Below, piece after piece: positions 1 to 10,193 of a stretch of 64,000 nucleotides of DNA. The DNA is from Apiotrichum sp. Y4204 (taxonomy: Eukaryota > Basidiomycota > Tremellomycetes > Trichosporonales > Trichosporonaceae), in contig JAMYHL010000031.1 of the NCBI GenBank assembly GCA_025531455.1, positions 399,616 through 463,615 on the forward strand. The letters run 5' to 3'. A program made the translations under genes and the position numbers. How positions within the stretch are numbered: the first letter of the stretch is position 1; each line of letters begins with the position of its first letter. A model generated the notes under the pieces. The model made no database searches and was not told the origin of the DNA. It saw nothing but the letters and a program-made list of their open reading frames with translations.

Positions 1-1795
1 CTTGACTGACGCTTTAGACGATTTTGTGGAATGGATGTACCATCCTGCGGACAGATACGCGGTGGGCCACATTCTCGACGGCATCTACCACGGAAAGTCG
101 ATACGCGAGGCCATTCACCATGTTCCGCCCCATCGGTTGGCAACGGTGTTGATGGTGTTTGCCCTGGGAATGGAGTTCAGCGGCTACCCCATGTCGCAAT
201 CGACCCCACTGTTCAACGCGGCCTCTGCCTTGTTGTGTGTCCCTGAACGCCATTTCATGGTGCGCCACTCCCTTGCCGCTGTGGAGACTCTCCACATGAT
301 GGTATCTTATCTGTTCAACCTGGGACACGCGGACGGCCCCAAAGCCGCGTGGCAGATACTGGGCTTGTGTGTGCGGTCGGCGTGCTCCATCGGCCTTCAT
401 CGCGACGCGTCCGAGTGGGGGTTGTCTGTGCAGCAGCAGGAGCACCGCCGGCGGCTGTGGTGGGAATGCGCCACTTATGATATCCTGCAGAGTCTCAACT
501 TTGGTCGGCCATACTCGACACCACGCCAGCTGCACGACTGCAAGTGTCCGGATATGCCAGCAGACGGGGGCGTGACGCCAGACGACTCTGTGTTCCATGT
601 GTTCTTATACCGCCTCGGCGAGGCCTTTGTGCAGGTGGCCGACTACCTCGCCGCAACGGTGCTCCCCGACTACTCTGAAGTGGTGCGCATCGATTCCGAA
701 ATCCGTCGTGTCGAGGCTGCTGCCCCAGTCTGGCTCAAGTGGTCCGACTTTGGGGAGCTGGATCAATACCCGGGTCTGTCCCAGAAGCATGTGATCCAAC
801 AACATGCCGCGACAATGTTCTTCCACAAGGGATTGATGGGTGAGTCTCGGGTTTGGTGATTGCCGTGATTCGCCATGATTGCCGATGCTGATTCCAGTCC
901 TCCACCGTCCTTACTTTTTCAAGGCTGTGGCGAACGGCAACGAGCCTCTCCTCGGTCCATATGCGGCGTCGTTCACCACCTGTGTCACTTCGGCACGCAA
1001 GCACACCCGTCTCGCTGCAGACCTCCTCCGCCGCGTGCCAGAGGCTGCGTATGGGTGGTGGTTCTTTATCTGTGAGCTGCAAAATGTAACTGTAAGCTGA
1101 CAGACAGTCCACGCCTACACTGCGGCGGTTATCCAGTACACGGTACTGCGACGTGTCCCGCAGAGTATGATGGCGGACGACGTGCGGGCCGATTTCTACG
1201 CGTCGGTAGACATTATCGAGCAGATGTCGAACCGTTCCGGGCTTGCTCGCCGTGCTCTCCCCATGCTCAGCCGTCTGCGGCACCGCATACGCCAGTCGAC
1301 TGCCGCTACCACCGAGAACACCACACCGGCGAACTCTACACCTGGAAACGGGGGCGACCACGCGCTGTTGGATATGCTGTTTGGACCGTGAGTGAAATGA
1401 CAGTGGGTGGGTGCTGATCAGAGCAGACACCACGATCCCTCTAATCACCCCAACCAGGGGAACGAGACCGGTGGGCCATATGGACCAACCGCACACCCCG
1501 GTATCAATCCCCATCTTGCCAACGCAAACGTGTACGGCATGGATCCCGTCGCCTCGGGTTCCGCATTTGACACTGGTTTGATGCTCGGATTTGAACAGCC
1601 CCCGCCTGCGGCCCCGGGTGCCCCCCAAGACCAGATGTCCATCACTGACCCCCTCATCCAGACCCTGTAAGTACACTGCCGATCGAGCGCCGGCTTGCGT
1701 TATCTCAGTGACCGGTGTTTGCTGACAACAGCCTGTACTGGCACGCAATTGCGAATCCCGAGGGCCCCCAGGGGTGTCCAGTGCCCCAGCTGTGA
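1..1795 (+). CDS. Fungal-specific transcription factor, C-terminal part (5' end outside window)
   Basis: Five exons join in frame: 1-839, 898-1071, 1108-1387, 1427-1666 and 1732-1795 (stop TGA at 1793-1795). The open frame starts at base 2 and has no convincing start, so the gene begins upstream. The first exon carries the middle homology region of fungal Zn2Cys6 regulators: a run with LGLCVRSACSIGLHRDASEW, then the RRRLWWECATYD signature and a downstream GRPYSTP segment. In this family the region follows the N-terminal zinc cluster and regulates activity; the zinc cluster itself would lie off the window, so the DNA-binding class is inferred. The last exons are Pro/Gly/Asn-rich and probably disordered. 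Each intron has a GTGAG or GTAAG donor. The regulated genes cannot be read from the sequence. Confidence 0.85.
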
Positions 1796-3011
1796 GGAGC
1801 CTGAGGAGTCTCCTGGACAGTCACCCTTCGTGCTTGTAATCGCACGAGCGTGACAAGACACGTAGAGTAATTTCTGTAGTTCTTTCGTTGCATATTCATT
1901 TCTGTTGTGGCTCTTTGCATGTGCGTTTTCCTGCAAATTACCGTGACGCGATTGGATTGGTCGTTAACCTCGGCAAGGTTGAGGCCGGAAGACTTTTCCG
2001 ATCCTCTAGAGACACCCTGGGATCCGGATTGTGGCCCCGCACCAGTGTTTGGAGTTCATACTAGCTCATACTCGGACCTCCCGCAGCAGACCCAAGTTCA
2101 AACGTCGCGTCGAGATGTGGGGCCCTCGGGACGGTGGCCTTTTCCGAATGCACACTAGGGTAAACATGTGGAACATCACGTGCGCCGCTACTGTGGCGGT
2201 TCCCCGCTCCTTGGCACTGGAAGAGCAAGAAGTCGGGTCGGGAGGGGGAGGGCATACCTGTCGAGAGCGTTTGGGAGCAAGGCGGAGACCATACCCCGCT
2301 GTCCCCTTTGCCAGCGATGCTGCCCCGCCGAGCCCCGGTGCACGGAGGAGGATGACAGCACGCTGGACGCAGGACGCAGGGCTGAGGACGAAAAAATGGA
2401 AACGGCTGCATCAATCGACGGCTCCAGGATCAAGGAGCAGAGAATCCCTGTCTGTTTGCCTGTGGCGGAACGAGTGGCCTCCTGATCTTTTGGCCTCCTG
2501 GCCGCCTGGGCGACTTATCGGGTCGGGTGCCTGGCGCGGGGCCCACAGCCCCCGCAGGAGACATGAGATGGACGCCATGTCGCGGCCATCGCCACCTATG
2601 GAGACGGCAGTGCGAGTGTGTGAGAGCGGGGGGGAAGCAGTAGGTGAAATGCAGGGAACAGAGGGGCTTCGAGGCAGCGGGGCAGTGGGGTGGGGGGGCG
2701 GGGCCACCGGAGCCCTCTGAGGATCACATTCGCCCGTGAGGGGAGATTTCCGGTTGGGTATCTATTGCCGAGGGGCGAGGGTGGGGGGTCGGAAGTGGCC
2801 TGCGATCTGATTGTGATGGGGCCGGAAGAGAGGCCGAGAAGAGAAAAGAGAGGCGAGGAAAAGTGAGATACATGGAGGTGGAAATGGTACTTAAGCGCTG
2901 GTGTTCTGTCTGTCTTTCCTCCATTCCCAGCTTGCTACTGCCACTTGATCCAGCTCTGTAGAATCTAAAGCCACTCCACCACAAAACGTACCCTCCCCCC
3001 ACTAGTCCACA
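1796..3011. other. Intergenic region, promoter side of the acetate-transporter-like gene
   Basis: No supported gene. The left part is mixed sequence after the transcription-factor stop. From about 2210 to 2720 the + strand is G/A-rich, which keeps long frames open on both strands without coding-like codon use. A TATA-like TACTTAAGC lies at 2888-2896, about 118 bp before the ATG at 3012, and is followed by a C-rich leader. This is probably the core promoter of the downstream gene. Confidence 0.5.
2888..2896 (+). promoter_or_regulatory. TATA-like element before the acetate-transporter-family gene
   Basis: TACTTAAGC sits about 118 bp before the ATG at 3012. The same TACTTAAGC occurs on the minus strand about 108 bp before the ATG at 40684, and other genes here have TATA boxes at a similar distance. 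Function is inferred from position only. Confidence 0.4.
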
Positions 3012-3856
3012 ATGGCCCCAGCAGTCCCCGTAACCCCGGAGAACGGGCACGCGAACGGGCACGATGCCCCCGTCGCAACCGACACGCCGCTCTACTATGG
3101 CGCAGGGGACGTCGAGAAGGCGGGCGGCGCGCCCGTCGCGCGCTTCATCACCCCGGGCGGCCACCCGGTCGACTTTTCCCAGCCCGCCATCCCCGTCCAG
3201 CACCGCAAGTTTGGTAACCCCCTCCCCGCGGGACTGTTCTCATTCGGGATGGGCCTCATGCTCATGGGCCTGTACACTGTCGGCGCGCGCGGGGTTACCC
3301 GTCCCCACGCCGGATTCCCCATGCTCGGTAAGTAGAGAGGATCCGCGAGGTTCGTGACAATTCCTGACTCGTTTCAGTCATGTTCCTTGGAATCACGCAG
3401 ACACTCGTGGGATGGTTTGAAATGTTCCTCGGCAACACATTCTCAGCGACGATTTTCATCTGCTACGGCGGCTTCATCTGGTCGTTCCCTATGATGTTTG
3501 GCAACGAGCTCGGCACAATGACGGCGTTTACGGTCGAGGGCGCAGTTCTTCCAGAGTTCAACCAGGCCGTCGGGCTGTACTGCATCCTGTGGGCCGTGCT
3601 CTCGTTCTTCTTCGTGCTCGCCGCCCTCCGCTCATCCGTCGCCGTGCTGGGCACGCTCTTCTTCGTTACGATCATGTTTGCGTGCATGGCCGCGCAGTTT
3701 ATGACCGGCACGGACGGCGCGCGCCTCGCGACCGGCGCGTTCCAGATTATTGCGGGCGTGTTTGGCTTCTGGGCCGCGCTGGCTGGATACTGGACGCCAG
3801 ACGTCACCTATGCGTTTATCCGCGCGCCGCCCATCAACCTCGCCCCCGGGGCCTAA
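3012..3856 (+). CDS. GPR1/FUN34/YaaH-family (AceTr) acetate/ammonium transporter-like membrane protein
   Basis: Exons 3012-3327 and 3378-3856 encode 264 residues. After a hydrophilic N-terminus of about 65 residues comes the family signature region (FGNPLPAGL, residues about 67-75), close to the NPAPLGL motif of the Ady2/Ato acetate transporters. It is followed by six hydrophobic segments, including the family-typical stretch around GNTFSATIFICYGGFIWSFP. The length fits the family (about 200-280 residues). Members sit in the plasma membrane and move acetate with protons or release ammonium; which substrate applies here cannot be told. The 50-nt intron has a GTAAGT donor and a TTTCAG acceptor and joins ATG CTC G|TC. 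The start is the first ATG after a C-rich leader. Confidence 0.9.
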
Positions 3857-6800
3857 GTGCGGTGCTTGGAGCTTGGAGTACAAGGGAGAGGGTCAGAAGG
3901 TCTATAGGTTACGCTTAGTCTAGTCTTTGTCAATGAGATTTGTCTGGAATAGCTGCTTTGGAACAGAGCCGTGGGAGCATAGCGCGGTGCGTCGTACGTG
4001 ACTTCCGATGTGTCCGATGTGTTTTCTGGGTGAAGAGCCAGGGCAATCGCCCGAGTTACCATCCCTCTAGTGGTCAGCTGACAGGAAGTAAAGAATGGAC
4101 GCGTACCACAGAGGTTGTGCTCTTCCGATCTCCCGGGCTGCCTTCCGTGTTCCGAGGTTGATTCTGAGCAAACCCCGGGCTGGCAGTTGAAGATCGGAAG
4201 CAATCCCGAAACCCGCTCTGCCTGTGACCATGGCCGTGACCGTACCCGGCGGCGGCCCCACCCAACCCACCCGGCCATCGTCTGAGCTTCTGCCACAAGC
4301 GCCACAACCTTGCATCCTCCTCCCATCTTTCCTCCATTGCACGGCAACGTGCCGAATGCCCGTGGCGGCGCCACATTGCGCGGGAGGAGTGATCGGGGGA
4401 CATTTCCGGCATCTGTTCATGTCGAGCATTGTGCATCGGAGGTCCCGATCGATAAACGTTGGTCTGTAGGCATGTAAGTGTGGCATGCGTGAAGCGTGGT
4501 CATTGCGTGGTGAGAACATGGTAAGACTCAAAAAAGAAACGTGGGAACCACCCGATCGGTTGAGCGTTCTTGTAATCTTGTGAGCTTGCGAATTGTTGCG
4601 TTCTTGCGTTCTTACACGTTCTCGCCACTTTACGAGCCCGTGATCGCGTCTTCTCACATCGTCACAATCTTACATCCCTTCTGTCGATCAAAGGCTAGAC
4701 CGTTTCACGTCATAAGCTTCGGAGGTTCGGAGGTTCGGAGATTCGGACAAGGGCCCAGATCGCGACGCTCAACGCGGACGGAGGATGTTTGGGATGGACT
4801 GGGTGGGCGATGGCGCTGACGGTTCTGCGGTTCTGTGCGTCATTTTGATCATCAATGAATTGGACGATGGACGATAGATAAGAAGGCGAGGCGTCCTGTA
4901 TTGGGAAAGCAGGCAGAGCCACGTATCTAGTGGGTCCAGTCCAGACCTGGGATTCCACAATCGTCCATCCTCGCGCAACTGCCGTCTCAGGCCTCTGATT
5001 GCGTGTTAATGGCTCTGTCGTCATTCTGGGCTACGCGTTCGGGCGGTTTGCCATACAGGAATCACGCCATCCGCCGTATGCGGTCTTGGATCCTCGATCC
5101 TCGGTCCTCGATACTCGATCTGTGTCACTTGAACACACGTTCGTAGTATCCCCATGTGAGTATGTCAGCAGCTATAACGCCAAGAATGTCACTTTCGATG
5201 CCCATGTCTATGCATGCTGGCCGCTGGCAGTGGCCGCTCGGTACTCGCCGCTGAACGCAGGGCACATGGCCCACTCCGTGGCGGAGTGTTGACACAAAAG
5301 TCGCCCACACTTGATCGCGGGCGGACCTAGTGGCTGGCTCCAGACCGTTATGCACCATGTGCTATACGGTACTACGGTACGACCGTTGTGCCATGTCTGT
5401 ACTGCACAAGGTAAGCGGCGAGCTCCACTACCACCATACGCGCTCCGCGCTGCGGTGTGCCGTCCTGGCCGTCCACGCGTCCACCTTGCAGCTTGCAGTG
5501 CCGACACGGACCCGCCCGACATCGGACCTCGAGTCCCACATGCCACACGCCACCCTATGACGCTGTGGAGTCATCCTACCCTCCTATCGTTTTGTTGTTC
5601 CCCGCGGCCAACGATAGGCACCGCGTTTTGAATTAGGCTTACGAACACACCACAACGAAGAGTTTTGAGATGGATATTGTTGTTGGAATCAGCTGATGGA
5701 CTGGATGTCGGTGCCTGTACCTTCTGGCCTTGGACCTTGTGCTGGAATGTGGAGTGCCCACCTCCGACCCCCGTGGAGGACCGCTCGGCCGCGGAGATGT
5801 GATGTGGTTCTTGGGCAGGGCGGCGGATACCGACGTTTGCTTGGTTGCTATCGCTTCTGGAGTGGGTGCTTGATCAGCTTCGGGGTTGCTCAGCCGCGTT
5901 CGGCGGACGTCACCTGGACTTGATCCAACTGTTTGGCGTTTGTGCGAGTCGCGCACGGCATCGAGCGCATGCACTTGACGCCACTCTTGACTGTCGGCAC
6001 TATGGGGTGGTGAGACACGCCCAGAGCATACGTGTAATATGCTCTCTTCGTGGAGTGTGATGTGGCAATTTGAGATCTTGACGAAGCGGGGTGCGAGGGT
6101 GTCCCAGCACCAAGGGCTCTATTGGATATCTCCATTGAGGCCAGGTCCCGAATCTGCAGCTCTGCAGGCTGTTATCTGTGGTGTGGTTGTGGCTTATCGC
6201 AATCGGCTGGTGTGGACGTGGCAGCTTCGTTATCAGCTATCCCACATCAGTCACAGTGCATTGTGTAGCGCGATTGTGCGATACGCGATACGCGTATGCG
6301 ATGGATCAGTCGACAAGCTGCGTAGGAAGTGCGCACAGCATGCCCAGCGCTATCTATGAAACACGACATGTGATGCGATCGTACCGACCGTGATTGTGAT
6401 AGGGAGCGCACAACAACACCGCAATGTCACAGGAGGATACGCCATCCGCCCTCCAGACTGCCAACGCAACGCACCCACTCAACCATTCGCCTGGTTAGTC
6501 ATTCGCCTGATTAGTCCCTATCTTGCTGTATCTCCATCTCGTCGGGGCAGATCGCGACGACTCGACACCTCGACCCTGCCTGCCCCTGTGGTCTTTGACC
6601 CTGCAGTCCAGGCCATCAGCGCCACCAAGAATCCACGGCCTAGCGTCGTCCAGCCCATGTTCAGATGTCCGTCATCTCCCGACTAGACTATCTGTGCCGA
6701 TGCGCCGACGGCACGGTTTGCATACCGGGATCCGCTCTGGCGGAAGGAAGGGAGTCATATTCCTCACGCTACGCTAGCGCTGGTCGGTAGTCGGTATAGT

Positions 6801-8501
6801 CGGGCTAGTCGGGCCTAGGCCAAGAGCATAGGCGTAGGCATCGGGCAGCCACTGACCACTTGCCGTGCGGTCTTTACTCACCACGAAGACGAGGTGGAGG
6901 CGCGCCGGCGTGCCGTGCGTGGCCGTATCCGTATCCATTTCCATATCTTTGCCCTCATATCGTCGTAGGCGCGCTTGGCGGTCGACGCGGCCCGCTCCAC
7001 TCCTGCAGCCTCGATGTAAACACCATTAAGCATCACAGTCGCACAGCATGACCAGCATGCATGCCTCCCCAGCAGATATCCTTCATGCCCCACCATGGCC
7101 CCGCTCGACGCTCGACGTTGACGGAGATGAGACCGCGGACGGACACGGACGATAAAGCATTGATGGTGGTGCCTGAAATAGAAGAGCAAGAAAAATAGCA
7201 GAGCAAAAAAAATGCGGTGAAAAATCTCAAAAATTTCAATCTCAAAGAATCCCGCCTCCCCAAGCTCCGTGCTCCACGCTCCGTGCTCCGTGCTCCGCTC
7301 ACTTCCACCGCTCCCTCCCGGGGGGCAGGGATTGCGTGCAAACCCCCCGCCTGGCGCACGGCTGTTCTCTGTGACATGGCCTGGACTGTGCAGTGCAAGG
7401 GATGCAGCTTGGCGCCCTGGACAAACAACGGAGGGTAGTGGCAGTGACAGTGGCATGGACGGCAGTGGCATGGACGGCCGTCGTTCGGCACGAGTCTCGT
7501 AGCGTAGGGATGTCGATCACGGCCCTGAGGCTAGGCTCGAGTATGTCGCCACGACTCGAGCGCGATTGCGGCCTCGCGGTCGAGTCGCGAGTCGGCAGTC
7601 GCGAGTCTAGGCGGGAGGCGGCGCTCCGGCGTGTACGGCAGGATGAAACTTGGCTTGGAGTTGGAATGCCTACACGTTCCTCCCAGCTTCCATGCTGTGC
7701 TATCTCCCCGAACTTGCATGTTCCATGTGCGTGCGTTCCATCCCGAAACGCACTGCACAGAAGGATCTCGCACTCCAGTACGGAGAGTTGTACAATTGTA
7801 CACCGCAGTGCAGTGACAAGAGCAGTGTGCGGAACTCGCCGCGTTCGCCGTGTTCACCGCCATGATATCTCAAAACAAAATGTAAATGGCCGTAATCTCA
7901 AAAATAGCTGGCCAAGCGCACCACCACGAGCCCTCAGCAAGCTCAGCTCCACTCACCCGGCACGGGAGGCCGCCCCGGTTCGGGTCCTCTGCGCACACGT
8001 GCTCTAGCTTCTGGCCCGCGGCGGCGAGTACAGCTAGACTCCCCCGTGCCTAGAGCATTCCTCTGCTCATGTACGTGTGACGCGGCATGGCTGGCATGGG
8101 AAAGCAGAGTTCCAAGCCGCCAGCACATATTCAGGGTCCAGAGTCAGTAGTGTTGGGTGACGGCCGCGCTGCGCCGTGCTGAATCATGGCCGTATCGGAT
8201 TTGTAACCAGCAGCAGAGGAGGATGATAAACTCGACTCGGGCCCTGCCGCTGTGCGCCACCGCTATCGCTCCGTTTCCTGCGCAATCTTTTGCTCGATTG
8301 CGCGACATGCACTCTCTCTGAGAAACTGCAAGGGTTGTATATAAGAACTCTGGCGTGGAATGGAGGGAAACGGTGAACCCCCAGTCTGAACAAACATTGC
8401 AAACCAGCATTTCTCTTATCGCGCGGATCACCACCAAACCACATCTGATCGCCGCCACCACCACAACTGCCACTGCCACTTGATATCACTACTGCCACAC
8501 G
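3857..8501. other. Long gene-poor intergenic stretch (about 4.6 kb)
   Basis: I see no frame with the GC-ending codon use or the GTRAG...CTGAC...AG intron signals shared by the recognised genes. Frames of 100-200 codons here, for example 4067-4657 and 6878-7471 on the minus strand, overlap each other on several frames and look like chance. The region has short local duplications such as GGAGGTTCGGAGGTTCGGAG around 4721-4740. Its right end holds the TATA box of the small gene at 8502. A non-coding transcript cannot be excluded. Confidence 0.4.
8338..8345 (+). promoter_or_regulatory. TATA box of the small gene at 8502
   Basis: A clear TATATAAG lies 157-164 bp before the ATG at 8502, with a mixed, C/A-rich leader between. 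Position and sequence support a core promoter. Confidence 0.55.
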
Positions 8502-9011
8502 ATGACGACCTCGTGCCCGGCCTCCCTCCTCGCAGCAAGCACAATAGACGACCCGGCCCTCCTCGAGCCAGACACATTCTACTACACGCCCTCGTCCTCT
8601 TCTTCTGCTCCATTCGACGCCTGGCGCTCCTCTCCCCACGCGTACAACATGACCGCGGACCGCCACGACGTGCTCTACGCCCGCGTCTTCGAGCCCCACC
8701 CCAAGCGCCTCGCCGAGGAGCGCGCCCGCCTAGGCCGCCGCGGCAAGCACGTCAAGATCCCTAAAGTCTTTGTGCGCCGCAACTCGGGCTCGCGCAACAT
8801 TTCCCAAGCCGCCGCCGTCGCTGCTGCCTGGCGCGCAGAGCACACCCCTTCCCCTTCCCCGTCCCCTTCCCCGCTGCTCTCGACGCGCACAACGCGCGCA
8901 AGCACCAGCTCGGGCCGCTCCGTCGCTACCTCTGCCTCCTCCCTCTCCGTCAGCGAACGCCTCTCGTCGGCAGGCAAGGCTGTCCGCCGCGCCATCTCCC
9001 GCCGCACGTGA
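8502..9011 (+). CDS. Hypothetical basic, Ser/Ala/Arg-rich protein, 169 residues
   Basis: A single uninterrupted exon that I do not recognise. Codons end mostly in C or G, as in the neighbouring real genes, and a TATA box lies upstream at 8338. The first 50 residues are Ser/Pro/Asp-rich. The middle (about 55-90) is strongly basic, with RLGRRGKHVKIPKVFVRRNS as its most structured part. A TPSPSPSPSP run follows, then a Ser/Thr-rich tail ending in basic AVRRAISRRT. There is no signal peptide or membrane segment. It could be a nuclear or stress-related small protein, but nothing in the sequence fixes a role. The antisense frame over the same bases is a shadow. Confidence 0.6.
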   Translation: MTTSCPASLLAASTIDDPALLEPDTFYYTPSSSSSAPFDAWRSSPHAYNMTADRHDVLYARVFEPHPKRLAEERARLGRRGKHVKIPKVFVRRNSGSRNISQAAAVAAAWRAEHTPSPSPSPSPLLSTRTTRASTSSGRSVATSASSLSVSERLSSAGKAVRRAISRRT

Positions 9012-10193
9012 ATCGCCCGCGAAACACAAAGAACACAAAGAGAATCTCTCCCGCGCTCAGCTGCATCATCGTCGTCCACGCTCGTCCCCGATTCCATATC
9101 GCCAGCGCCCGTCATGCCGCAGCTTAAGCGCTTCGCGACCCCTGTGCATCGGCGCGCTATCGTGCTCGGCAAGGACACTCGGCGCGCGATCGCGCTCGGC
9201 CCCAACCAAGCCTGACTCCTAGCGAGTACGGCAGCCTGTACCCAGCCCCAGCTGCGTCCGCGACGCCACACCCAGCTCTCGTCCAAGCGACAGCCTGGCC
9301 GCGCTCGCCCACCACCACTCGAGAGCCCGGAGAGACGTGTATTCCCCCGACGTTGTCTTACGCCCCATTGTACTGTACTCAGAAGCCCATATTGTCTATA
9401 ATAGCCAAGAAGCTAGTAGCTAGTAGTTGCCAAATGCCACCGTTGTAACAGTATGCCTTTTCCTTGTCGCTGCAACGGATGATGTGGCGCCCAGCCCAGG
9501 ATTTATTTCCAGCACCGTACTGTACGTGCCTGGCGTTCAGGCTCCTGCGCTCAGGGAAACACACAATCACATGTCCAAAACCATAACTCTCACCCGCCGG
9601 AGACTTGTCCGCGGAGCGAGGCGGACAATCTCCGAACCACATCCCGCCGGCGCATGCCAATGTCGCCAGAAGCCACAAGTCATACTGTACATAGATAGAT
9701 GATGCATTGAGCGAGCAAGTGGATTGTCGGCTCGGCTCGGCTGTTGCGTCTTGTTGGCGAGGGATTGCGCTCGCCGTGATGAAGTGTGCGCTTAGCTCGC
9801 CCTTTGGCGACAAAGGATCCACGAGCTTCCGGCCTGGCAGTCTGCAGGCGACGTCGATCGTGCCCCATTGTCTGGCCACGAAGAACCAGTCGATGAGGTG
9901 ACCTGGCGTGGAGCTGAGTGTATTTCCAGTTGACAGTGGACGATGCCCATTGTAAGGTTTTGGTTCACCATTGTTCTGGGAACATCGCCCCCAGTTGATC
10001 GTGGCTGCGACATTTCTAGTGACCATTTTGCGGTGGGAAACTCTCCCATCGATCAGTCCACGATCAGTCCAGTATTCCCGGTCCAACGTCATGATCAGTA
10101 CTGTACGCGCATCTCCCGCGCGTTTCTCCTATTCCCCGTCCTGCCCCCAGCCCAGCTCTAATGACACATGCATCCCATGATACCCTGCCCAGC
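9012..10193. other. Intergenic region between the small gene and CTR9
   Basis: Probably the 3' flanks of two genes that converge here. The minus strand keeps a 237-codon frame open at 9379-10092. Its codon use is flat, unlike the GC-ending codons of its neighbours, and it has no recognised domain, so it is treated as unproven and discussed as a finding. Confidence 0.4.

Noticed and set aside
2031..2720. 229-codon + strand frame
   Set aside because: It comes from skewed G/A-rich sequence; several frames are open at once on both strands and no motif is seen.
4067..4657. 196-codon minus-strand frame
   Set aside because: Overlaps other open frames, lacks codon bias and shows no domain.
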